Part shown: positions 1-12,200 of the stretch, one piece after another
Layout: every line of letters starts with the position of its first letter
Position numbering within the stretch: position 1 is the stretch's first letter
Assembly (NCBI RefSeq): GCF_030463565.1
Contig: NC_134649.1
Location: forward strand, 33,319,044-33,383,043
Reading direction: 5' to 3'
Source: Pelecanus crispus
Taxonomy: Eukaryota > Chordata > Aves > Pelecaniformes > Pelecanidae
Length of the DNA stretch: 64,000 nucleotides
Notes under the pieces: generated by a model
The model's input: the letters and a program-made list of their open reading frames with translations, nothing else
The model's database searches: none
Told to the model about the DNA's origin: nothing
Position numbers and translations under genes: made by a program

Positions 1-103
1 GAATTTAGCACTTGGAGGAGCACAAATCAAACCGTGTCTTCTGAAGGAAAAGAAGAAGAAAGAAGATGACTTCATTCACTGTTCTTCTTTCTTTTTACTC
101 AAG
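1..103 (+). other. SFMBT1: End of an SFMBT1 intron
   Basis: The 3' end of the intron before the first exon seen. Only its pyrimidine tract (about 80-100) and CAG acceptor are informative. Confidence 0.8.
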
Positions 104-201
104 CCATTAGGTCCTTGAAGAGCGAAGCATATTGGCAAGAGATCCTGAAGAAGGTGAAAGAGGAGGAAGAGGAGTCATCAGTTCCTACAGATCTCTTTAA
201 G
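104..201 (+). CDS. SFMBT1: SFMBT1 exon: linker into MBT repeat 3
   Basis: The acceptor is a pyrimidine tract ending in CAG at 101-103 and the donor is GTAGAA at 202. The first two bases complete an Ala codon begun in the upstream exon. It reads (A)[16 protein letters not shown] then a run of five Glu and ends TDLFK. The W..EIL pattern is the N-terminal arm that opens each MBT repeat in this family. It ends in phase 0. Confidence 0.93.
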
Positions 202-3200
202 GTAGAAACACAGTATGTGTAATTTAATTCTGTAGATGATATAATGAAAATGCTATATTCCTAAGAAGAGGTTCAGGGAAGTCAGTCATTGTTACTGAAA
301 CTTCTTAGGCTGTTTTGGTTTTTTAACTTTTTTCCTTTCTCTATTTTAAAAAATCATACTATGATACAATTCTTGTTAAGTTAGACAACACACCTATTGC
401 AAGTATGTGAGCCATTAGTTGTCATACTGGGAAAAATCCCTGGTTCTGGTCCTTTATAATGGCATCTCCGATTGTTCACCAGCTGGTCATACAGATTACT
501 GTCCTAGAGGAGTGCAGAGTTACTGCAGTCTCTAATTGTGTGAGTACATTGAAAGTTTAACATGTGTAACACCTACTCTGTAGCCTGATAAAGTCTCACA
601 TGCTGTATAAGGTGTTCTGTATATCCTGACTGTTAGCAAATGTTACTAATGAGTCTGAATTTAAATATACATGAATTAAAATTAAAAAAAAGAAAAAATC
701 TTGACGTGTTTTGAGAAGTAGGAATGTAAATTTAGTCCTTCAAGTTCTTAGTTCATTTTTCTCAGCTTCATTTGGACCTGTAAGCAGAGTAGAACAGGAG
801 GTGCTGTTGCACTTGAATGTATTGGGTCGCATACAGAGCAGGCTATACGTAATTCTGGAGCAGGAACCCTGTTTTGCAGGTTTTTGTTAGGCTGAAAATG
901 GAGACTTTTATAGTTCTCTTTTAGATTAGCTCATGATGAGTGCTAAAGGTTGGGGGGGGTGGAAATCTATTGTCTTACCAGACCACCCTGTATTGTGAAA
1001 TCTTGCCTCTGTGTGGAGAATATAGGAGGAGGAAATCCTTGGGACTCAAATTCCTAAAACTCATAGAAAACTGTCAAGTCTCAGAGGACCTAGTTGGCCT
1101 TTTCTCTTCGTTATAGAGAGGTTGCTGGTACTCCAACATGTTTATTTCTTAGAATGAACTAATAAAAACTCAAGTTATCCTCTTCAGTTGAATTACATAA
1201 GGTACATCTTTTTGATGAAGAAAGACAGGTAGTCACTCTGATACTTCGGGTTTTTTCAGGATAAACCTGTGATTGGAGTGCATTCATTCTCTGAAGGCAT
1301 GAAGTTGGAAGCCGTAGACCCAATGGCTCCTTTTGTAATCTCTCCTGCTACAGTTCTCAAGGTACCACGGTTCTTGAACTTGCCCTGTTAAGATTCAATT
1401 CAGTTGCTACTTCTCTTCTTAAATGCTCAGGAAATTCTCATTAATTGATTATGAGAATCAATATTGATTGATCTTGAACTAGTTCTCAAATTAAGTATCT
1501 TGTATGTCTCCCTTAGGGGACAGGTTGCCAGAAAGAAAAAAAAAAACTTAACTGTTGATGGTGAAGACATTGGGTTTGAAAGTAGGGGAAAAGTTCCATA
1601 AAGACACAAGCTCAAAAGTGCAAATTGCCAAAATTGTCAAACCCAGATTTTTAAAATTAGATATAATCCCTCATAATCTGATTATCCACTTGAAGACAGA
1701 TTTGGGGGTTTTGATTTTGCAAGTTAATGTCATTACTATGTACAAGCTCTGATGTTTAAGTAGCCTGGTTTTCAAACATGGGCGCATACATGGATTTAAA
1801 AGTTGAAATGAAAACTCCTCAACATAATCAGGTGTTGAGCAACTTCTATCTTCCTGTTTTAGTAAACAGGTGAAACATTCTGAAGAGACCTGCTTTGATG
1901 TGGTAAACAAAAATGCTGCTGTACAACATAAAACTAAGGCATATTTTTAAATCTTTTTTTGTATATTTTCCAGGAACTGTTGCTTTTTCTTTAGAACAGA
2001 TAGTCTCTCAATATGTTATCTTACATTTTGGTGATCACTCTCTCTTAAACTCTAACATACAGTTTCTTAAAATAAGATGCTTGTTTATTACTGAAAAGGT
2101 GCAACCAGTTCCAAGCAAAGCAAAATAGTTTACTTTTCTTGGTATTTTCTTGTCTTGCTCCTAGTTACTTCAGGAACGTAGTGGTTTTACTTGTGACAGT
2201 CCATCCTAGGACACAGTTCAACTTTGTTGAAATAAGCAGTTTGGTTATTACAGAATGGTAATAAGACCGCAAACTCTAATCTATCTGCATTTTTCAAAAG
2301 AAAATTTCTTATAGCACTTTATCACCTTATTTTTTAAGTGCTTGTACATTGTCTTTTATTATTACTTACTTTTGTTAAGTTTCCAGATAATACAGAGGAG
2401 CCTGCTGATTTATGAATCCCATAGATTCTTTTTTAATTTTTTTTTCTTTTTTCATTTTTTTTTTCTTTTTTTACCCGCACAGTATTTCAAGGTAAAGGGT
2501 TTCCATCGTGCAGTGTTGCTGTTTTAATAAAGTTATCAAAATGGGGGAGAGGGAGCAGTAGATCAGAATCTGCTACTTACAAGACCACATCTTTCTCTTT
2601 TGGCTAACTACAGGTATACAATGAAAAATACTTCATGATAGAAATTGATGACTTGAGACCAGAGCGTACAACCAGCCAGTCTTACATTTGTCATGTCAAC
2701 AGTGCTGGTATTTTCCCTGTGCAGTGGAGTCTGAAGAACGGCTTGCATCTCAGTCCCCCGCCAGGTATGTTTGTGCAAGCTTGTCATGCTCGCTCCTCTT
2801 TGGAGGAAGTAGATTGCCCATCCCCAGAGTGCTATGTTTAGGACAACACTTTTGCAAAAGAATTACAGGTAGTAGCACGAGCAAAGAACAAGAAAGATTA
2901 AATTCTGAGAAACAGGAGCTTTGAGTTAGTGAAACTGGAGTTTCCTGGGTACGTGCCTGGATTTGAGAAGATGACAGTGGCTGGGGTTGCTGGTCATGCA
3001 TAAAAACCTGAACACTTGAGTGAATGGAGTATGTGTTCCAGGGCTGAAGGCAATGTTGATTTTAGCATTAATTAACATGATATCAGAAGCCTCTAGACTT
3101 TACATTGGATTTTTGCTTCTGGTCAAAATAGAACGTTGTTATGCAGTGTCTTATAATATTTTTAGAATATCTTATCACTTAGAAGTTAATGAAGTATTTT

Positions 3201-6200
3201 TTTTCCAAGGACCTATCAGGCAAGGTAGCAGATTGCTGAAACATTGCTTCAGGACATGAGGGAACTGGGGAGTGATCCTCAACTACTGAAATATTTATGC
3301 ATTTTCTCAAAATGGAAATGTCAATGGTATTGTAAAACCAGGGGCTCAGTACTCTTGCTTGCCACAACAGAATGTGGAATGTTTTCTTTTAGCTGCTCGT
3401 GACATTAGAGGAGCAAAGAGCATAGGATGTTTGTCTCTTGCCTTTCCTTGGGTGAGGTACAAAAAGTGGCTTTGCTTGACCCAGCATTACCTAGAATTTT
3501 GCATGTGAAAGATGAAATCGCACTTTCTAGGCATGTGACTGGAGCTGACAAAGATTTTAAGCTTCTCTTGTCGTAGGCCCCCCCCGAAATGGTGGGCATT
3601 CTGAATTGTCTCGAGTCCTGCTGGCACTGATAAAACTGAGAAAAATAAATAGGTCCTCCTCGGGTTAGGGCCTCTCTGAGGGGTAGTTGAACGTCATGTT
3701 TTTAGATTGTCATGTTAATACTATATTCTTAGACTAGTTTTAAAATTTTGTTTGATTTCTTAAACCCTTGTCACAGGCATCCCTTGTAGGGGAGCGCTTC
3801 CAAGGTACTACTGGAATAACTGCTGCAGTTGTCTCCGTGCTAATATACTGCCAGCTTCAAACTATCATGGCAGCACGCTTCTGCACCCAGTTCCTTTCAG
3901 TTATTTGCTTTTTATTAGACCACAGGGAAGCGAAGTATTTCCTCTAAGTAGAATTTGATTTGTCTTTTTCTTGAAGAGATGCTCTGTCTCCTGATGCATT
4001 CCATGTTAAGACTCTTCCCTTCAAACATATATGCAGATTTACAGCTGTTAGCAAGCTTGACGAGCGTCTTAGGATGACTAACTGCTCTCTTTAATGACTT
4101 GGTATTTAACATGTGTTTGAGAGAGTAATATGTTGGTATTGAGCACATTTTGGGTGCTCTATTTTAAAAAATGTAAAACAAAAATTTCAGAGCTGACATG
4201 ACAGTGATGAAGTAATCTTGCGGAAACTTCTCCAGAATTTCATCTGTACACTGTGAAAAGGGTGCAGATGCGTCCCTGTGTTTTGATTGGTGCCCTTGTC
4301 TGCTTAGCAGATGTACTTGATCCACGCTTCAGGTTGCTCTCTGTGAAGTCACTTTTAGTTTGATGCCATTTCAAGTCAAAGATGGGAATCAAGGTGGGGC
4401 AGTGCCCAGAAGCCCCTCTGCAATGAAAATAAAGAGGATATCTCAAATATGTGAGATCCATGCTATAGGCTGACTTCAGATGGCTCAGTGAAGCCCTAGT
4501 CAGCTGACAAACTTGAGTGACCCAAACAGATTTCAGTGATCTGTACTTCATGTCAGCTTGAAATGAGTCATTTTTTCTCCTGCTGCTAAACTAGCCCCTT
4601 TGCTTTTTCTTCACCTAGGTTATCCTGGGCAGGACTTTGATTGGGCAGACTACCTCAAACAATGTGGTGCTGAGGCAGCTCCCCAGAGCTGCTTCCCTTT
4701 GGTAAGGTTCTCTTGCAGAAAAAAATCTCTTCTGTTATGTGAATGACACTCTTGATTCCAGGGAGAACCACCTTTTGCATGTTTTTTACTTAAAGTACCT
4801 GCGATAACTGAGGAACTGGAAGAGTTAAGCAAGTACAAATGTATGTGAACAGTAGTAGGTGCATGCCAACTTCCTAGATAAGTAAGTGGTGGACCAAATT
4901 GCTTCGGTTGTGATAAAGCAGATTGAAAAGAAACGAGTGTTTTGTAAAATTGAGATGTGTAAGAGTCCATGTAGTAGTCATAAAACAGTATCAATCCTTA
5001 GCACTCCTGTAATTGTGGAAACAGGGCCTTTTAATAGACCTTGTTTTCATTTACTTAGTGTACTCTTTCAATCTTCCTTCCTTTCAGCTTGAAAAATTCA
5101 TTCCATTGTATTAATCAATACCAAGTCATCTTAAATTAGTACCAAATAATAATTTTACATTAATCAGTGCCTGAAGTACTTGCTAGATTTTGGGCTTTTG
5201 TTGGTTCAGTGACAGTGACAGTATTGTTGTCTCCCAAAGCAGAATACCTTGTCAAGCAGACAAGGGTACTATTAACACCTGCCTTCCAATTCCATTTACA
5301 ATACTTGGGCTATTGCAGTGCTTAGGGAAAGAAATTAAAATGAATAATTACCATTTTTTGAAGAGGTTGTTGCTGGCTATGAATTCTTGTTGCCCTTGTT
5401 CTGTCTTGTAAGCTGTGGCACCTTAGAACAGGTCATTGGATTTATTATCCCTTTTCTGAGAAGAGTTGATCACTGTAGGCTAGTTCCAGAATTCATAATG
5501 TATTGATCCTGTAATTATGTTGCAGAGTGGCTCTGGGAGGAAGAGTCCTGTATCTGGCTGTTACTTCTTATCTTTAATTCAGGTGCTTCAGAGCTGGGTA
5601 AAATACCCATTCTTACATTTTAGGAATTTTTTGATAAATGGAGACTAAATTGGTGAATAAAGTGAAATCTTACTTATCAAAAAAATGTAAAATGAAAAGA
5701 AAGCTTCCTTTGCTGTCTGCCAGAACTCACTTGGATGAGGCAAGAATGTTATTTGCATGCATAAAATGGATTTCTAAGCTAACGTGATAGAATAGGGAGC
5801 CTGGTCAGACTATTTGTCAGACTTATTACTTAGGTAGTAAGCAGCAGAGAATTCCTGGTTGCTTAGAATGCACTCAGTCCTTTCAGTGAGTCTCAGTATC
5901 CTTATTTTTGAGTACAAACACGTTCTTTTCTAAGTCTGTCTGTAGAGTCTTTTTTAACTTAAATTCTTTGTAGTTGTCCTGTTTTTGGCTGGGATAGAGT
6001 TGGCATAGTGCTGTGATTTGGATTTAGTATGAGAATAATGTTGGTAACACACTGATGTTTTAGTTGTTGCTAAGTGGTACTGACACTAGTCAAGGACTTT
6101 TTCAGCTTCCCCATGCTCTGCCAGGTGCACAAGAAGCTGGGAGGGGGCACAGCCAGAGTAGTTGATCCAAACTGGCCAAAGGACTATTCCATACCATATG

Positions 6201-9200
6201 ACATCATGCTCAGTATCTAAACTGGGGTGGAGTTGGGTGGGGGGCAGCGATTGCTGCTCGGGGACTGGTTGGGCATCCTTCAGCAGGCAGTGAGCAGTTG
6301 CATCACTCTTCCTCGTTCCATCCCATCCCCCGGTTTTGTTCCTCTTCTTGTTTTCTTTTTCACCATAGTATTATTATTATTATTATTGTTATATTTCAAT
6401 TATTAAACTGTTCTTATCTCAACCCATGAGTTCTCTTTCTTTTACCCTTCCAATTCTCTCCCCCATCCCACCGGTGGGGGAGGGTCAGTGAGCAGCTGTG
6501 TGGTGCTTAGTTGCCAGCTGGGGTTAAACCATGACAGCAGTTCATAATATATCTTACTTGTATTCAATGTGCTAATTATCTGAAATATTCTCTGACTGCA
6601 TGAGTATCTTTCTGTGTTACTCAAATACTGAGGCTTTTATGTGTTGCTCCTGTTCATGGCTATTCATACCATATACTGGATATACAGATGGTATTTTACT
6701 GAAGTATTCTGTCTGTTTCCTAGTTAACTTCTGACCATGGATTTAAAGAGAATATGAAACTTGAGGCTGTGAACCCAGTTGATCCTGAAGAAGTTTGCAT
6801 TGCTACCGTCACCAAGTTGAAAGATTCCTACCTCTGGCTTCAGCTGGAGGGTAAGCCTGATGTGGGAGAAGAGAGTAGCACTTGCATTGATTCTTCCGTA
6901 GTACCATCATCAAACCTGAAGAGTATCTGGAGCAAACTCACTGCCTGCTGAATATGGGCAGCAAATCATCGTTTCCTCAATGAAAACACAGCAAAAACCC
7001 ATCTGTATTGTCTGTTTCCCAGTTAGCCTTGGATGGCAGTGCTTATTTAAGCCAGGCAAAAATGGCATCTGTGTATTGCAGTGTGTCAGTGCTAGGCTAG
7101 TGCACTGTGCGAAGTGCTGATCAGTGTCTTTTAGAAAGCAAGGGCCTTGTAACGTTTTTACAAATGGGTGACTTGCATTCTGAGCAAGCTTTGACCAGAC
7201 CTAGGAAGAAAACTTTGTATAGAGGTTCTTCATTAAGATAGAATAGGCCTATGTCAGCCATTCTCCATTATAATCCCATTTCTTGATTGGAAGTACATCA
7301 GCATGCACTTACATTGTATGCACTGTGCATCTCTGCTGAACTGTGGATGGCAAATTCCCATCTCCAGCCTTTAGGAGGAAGCAAATGAGGTCAGGAAGGA
7401 ATCTGGTCAATAAAAGGGGATGAATAAACAATTGATATTGTATTCCAGATATGCCAAAAGTAGAAGCAGCTTCACTAGCAAACATATAGCAAGCATTAAC
7501 CAAATGAGGTTTTTCATTTTTATGAGTTGTTTCAATTTTTGCTTCTCTAAACTGAACAGGCTCCAAGAAGCCCATCCCTGACTGTATAGTGAGTGTGGAA
7601 TCAATGAATATATTTCCAGTGGGTTGGTGTGAGACGAATGGATATCAGCTCAGACCTCCTCGCAAAGCAATAGGTATCAGTTCTGTTCTATTTGCATTGG
7701 TTAGCTGGGTTGATAGAGATGGTGAGATCTTTGAGAGCAGGCTACTGTAGAATTATTGCAGGCGTCACTGAATTTGGAAACACTCGCCACTTACAGAGAA
7801 TCCATGCCTTGTGCAACCGTTCCCCTGGCTGTTAGGTCCAGTTGGAATCCATACAACAACTCCAAAACAGGCAGTGTTGACTTGAGACCCTTGCACACTG
7901 TATGAGAGCATGAAAACAATCCATTAGTCACAACAAAAAAATCATATCTGTGTGTATGCACACACACACATGCTATGCATATGCTTTTGTCTGAGCTGTT
8001 CTTGCCATGTGTCTGACCCCAGTACTGATTTTACACTTGTACTTGCGTACGTAAAATTTAATTGCATGACAAAACCATGTTGGGTATGTATACATTTTGG
8101 AGTTGAAATAAAGGGAACTAGCTTTCTAAATGGGCCAGATGGTTATGATCCCTTAACGACAAAATGTGGAAAAGTAAATCCTACCTGTTTTAACTACACT
8201 AGTAAGTAGTATAAGATAGTGTCTTCTCTCAACTGGTTAGTGAGCTCTGTTTTTAAAGTTTAATGGGAGTTGGAGAAACTGAAGAACTTCCTGAATGTTT
8301 ATTAAGTAAGATAATAAAATTATAAGATTGGAATGAGCTGTCATTTACTGCAAGTCAAAGCAAGAGAAACTAATCTGAGACATGTCTACGCTGCCAAGGA
8401 CAGAGGAGGAAGGGGTGGGGGTGAACCTAATTAGAGAAGACAAGCTTTAAAAAAAAATTCAGAAGTCTGGGGACAAAGCCTGAAATTGCTGAAAAGGCAC
8501 ATATTGCATTACTTTGTTTAATATTATTACCTGATTGTGAAAGCCAGAATCAGCAAGTGGACCCATCATCTAGCTGACTTAGTTGCAACAGCATTTTCCT
8601 TCATGGCAATTGGCTTAAGTCATGTATGTTTCTAATCGGCTAATTTAATTCCATTTCAATATTAAACAGTGTTGAAGTTCCCTGTGCCAGTAAAGTGGTG
8701 AGTTAGGCCTATGGACCTAACCTTTGGTTAGGTTTCAGCACCTTTGGGTGCTGAAAAGGAAAGCATATCATTCCTTTTTGGCTGGTATTACAGGTAGTTC
8801 AGAGGCTATGATGCAAACAAAGATGCACAAAAGGTGAGATTTCCTAGAAGGCTGGGGATATGCATGCCTGATTTAATGAATTTTTAGTGAAAGCTGAAGT
8901 AAACCTTTTGGATTACTTCAAACTACACGGGCCAGCATGTCACTAGTGCAGATGGGTCAGCTATCTAATGTTGCAGTGATGTTGAACGGGGATTCTTTTT
9001 GGCATAAAACTTAGAGGAAATGAGTCTAGTATATATGTTATACTAGAAGTTTCATTTGTTTGCCTCCCATACTTTGCTGTTTATATTTTCTTCTTCTTCC
9101 TTTCAGTAAACAAGCAGAAAAAAATTGCAGTAGTTCAACCAGAGAAACAGTAAGTAACAGGTTTTTTGCCTTTATTTTTTGTTGGGGTTTGGGTGTTTTT

Positions 9201-12200
9201 TTCTTTTTCTAATTGGTAAATCATGTTGTCTTAGGGGAGATTTAGTTTTACAGAAGTGCTATACTGAGGGTTGAGAGATTCCACAATCCATTTATCTTAA
9301 TGCTGGTAGTTCCTGTTGATGTTAAAAAAGACCTCTTGCACTGCTATAATAGGAGATAGAAAGCATGGAATTTGTTTTTTAACAATGCTAGTGCAACTCA
9401 GCTGAATTATTGAACAGGTCAAGTCACTGAAGTTCTGAGGTTGAAATTGTTGATCTTTCGTTTTTAAAAGGTTGCATTATCTGTGAGTACTGGAGTGCAT
9501 TTAAGAAAAACTAGCCTGATCTTAAGACTGTGTTTACAAGTTTGTGCTTGAGCCTTTTTTTAATGGTGATTAATAGGGAAAATTACTGGATTCCCTTTTG
9601 GTTGTGTTCTCTTCTCAAATAATACAGTTTCTGTAATGTAAACACGCTTAGAAAACATGGCTGCCTTAACATGTAGCTGTCATTTTTCACAGCTGATCAG
9701 AAAATTGGCTTTAGTGTGAGTGCTGTCGTTTAGTAGATGAACTTCTAATAGTTCCTTCCCAGATTAAATTTGGCCCAGACTAGCCAAAAAGGAGAGTTCT
9801 GCTAATATCTACAATTCATCTATAAACTCTGTGTCATGCATATGAAACTCTTTCATGTGAGCCTGCTCAAAAATGCTCAGTAGAAGCCTGACAGTTGGTT
9901 TTATTGACTCTTACAGCTTTACAAACACCAGATCCGTCAGTAGTCCTGCCAATGTTTTCATTGCTCCTAAAATACTGAGCAGACTGTTCTTCCATGTTTT
10001 GTAATTGGAATTCTTACCAGAGTACTTGAGTCATTTTGGTTGTATTTTGTTTAAAATCCATGTTTTTCAAAATGCATAAGGTAAGACTGTATGCTGCCTT
10101 GTGCCATGAAATGTGAAATGAAGTTAAAAGCAGGCAGAAAACGTAAAGTATTGTCGGTAGCTTTGCGCGGTGTGTTTATCAGCATGGTAGCCCATATATT
10201 TCAAGCAACGAAGGATTGCTGCTAGCTGTAGCAGTACGGTGGTCCTTTCCAAACTGAATTTGATAGTCCTTGCATGTTGTTATTGTGAAACAGGGGAGGT
10301 ATAAAAAGCAGATTAATAAGGCTGGACCTGGAGAAGAAAAAAATTTTAATGGTTGGGTTTTAGTACCTGAGAGGTGACTGTCCTTACCATCTGCCCCTTT
10401 TCCCAATCTTCTTTTCATTTCAGAATTTTGTCTTCAAGGACAGTTCATGATGGACTAAAGAACCAGGAACTGAACTCTTCTGACTCAGGTATTGATCAGA
10501 GAGGGCAGGCTAACAAAGACAAAATCCTGTAACAGTTCAGAATGCTGCCTCATTGTTCAGCTGCTCAACACTCTTGTGTTCGGAGAGGGGAGAGGAGGAA
10601 AGGGTTTGAAGATTTTCATCCCTTGATGATTTGTTGAACTTCAAGAAAGAATGAAACAAACAAAAACATACAATTGTGTCCTGCAATTGATATGTGCATT
10701 AAACATGGAAATTAGATTTTTATACCAGAACATCCCCCCTGATCCCCGGCAGAGGATATGTGGAGCCAAATATGTACTGTGACCTATGCAGATGATTTTT
10801 TTTATTGTCACCTGTTACGTGTAATAAAGTTGCAAGAAACGTAACAGGCGCGCTGCATCTGTGCTCTTGAGTTGTTAGATTCTAGCTTTGGGAAGCAGGT
10901 TTGTCTGGTTTTTATGATAACTTCATCATCATGATAAACAAAAGCAATTCAAACAGTAAACTGCTTTGTGTGCCAGATGGCGAAATCTAATAATTTTCTA
11001 AACTGTTGCAAGAATGAATATGATGAATAAGTACATCTGCTGGTGAAACAGTCATACAGATCTATCTGTTTGGCAACAAAATGCCTCTTCTGCTGTTTTT
11101 GGTACAGTGAAATGCATATCTGAAGCTGCACCAAATGCAAGCTTTATAGAAATGATTTGTGCTTGCTTAGCATTTTGATTGGCTTTTAATAGAATCATAA
11201 TGTAAATTTTACTTCATTTATTTATCTGCCAGTTACCAACTACAGAATTTAAGATCTTTAAGTGATAGTGTTGCTCAATCAAGAAAAACTACAACACTGC
11301 TAGGGTAAAACAATTTTGTGTTTATATGTAAGTATCTTGCAATACGTATTATACATAACTTTAATTTTGAGCAGCGTTGAACCATTTAACGTTTAGAAAA
11401 CTTGATGTCACTTCATCAAAGGTCACTTCATCAGTTGCTGCATCTTTTGTTTGCTGATTGAGCGAAAAGAGTCTAAAAACGCACAGTAATGTGATATTGC
11501 AGTTTAGGATAAACGGAGAATAACTTTGCCAGCTTCACTGGTGGCAGAAGTTTGGGGAAGAGATAATTACTTAACTGGAATCTTTATCCATCATTGCTGT
11601 GTAGGAAGTGCTTCTGCTACGAAAAAGTTGGGATTGTCATCCTTTTGCCTGTTCGCACTGGTGTAATACCATGAAGCATCAGACTAGCCAGGAAGAAATG
11701 TTTCTGTTCTGATAAATGATCAACTTTATTTCCTATGGTTTGACAATTTGCAAGCATGCGTATGAAGTATGAGAAATATTTTGGAGACATCAAATGACTA
11801 GTGCTGTCATTGGAAATGTGACACTGAAACTACCCCAAATTCATGTCATTCAAGACTTTTTCCCCTCCTTTTTTACAGCAGGCAAACTATTACATATTGC
11901 AAGAAGTCATTCTTTGCTGGGGAGGTTGTAGCATGTGATTTAACTTTTTGCTTTCTTATTTCTCAGTGGTAATTAATGGAAAGTACTGCTGCCCAAAGAT
12001 CTACTTCAACCACCGGTGCTTCTCAGGGCCTTACCTTAACAAAGGCAGGATTGCAGAGCTTCCTCAGTCTGTGGGACCTGGGAACTGTGTTCTCGTTCTG
12101 AAAGAGGTGAGGTGGTTGTACATAGTGAACCTGCATATAGCAGTGGATCATAAACACTAGAGTGTCTCTCTAATTATAGATGGGTAATTAATAAATTCAA

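Larger units (their letters stand above)
202..4618 (+). other. SFMBT1: SFMBT1 introns 202-1259, 1362-2613 and 2765-4618
   Basis: Three GT..AG introns flanking the MBT3 exons. AT-rich unique-looking sequence. A T-rich run lies at about 2426-2473, well before the acceptor at 2613. I see no gene, RNA or recognised transposon in them. Confidence 0.8.
7674..9106 (+). other. SFMBT1: SFMBT1 intron with hairpin cluster and alternating purine-pyrimidine tract
   Basis: GT..AG intron of ~1.4 kb. It holds a CA/TG alternating tract (7949-7973) and a cluster of short perfect inverted repeats (8702-8756), listed separately. Confidence 0.8.
9150..11966 (+). other. SFMBT1: SFMBT1 introns 9150-10423 and 10489-11966
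   Basis: Two GT..AG introns around the small linker exon at 10424. Apart from the inverted repeat at 10811-10848 they look like ordinary AT-rich intron. Confidence 0.8.

Noticed and set aside
6754..6951. A 65-codon frame starting MKLEAVNP as a separate small gene
   Set aside because: It is SFMBT1 exon 6724-6850 read through its donor site into the intron; the splice sites and the MBT fold continue into 7560.
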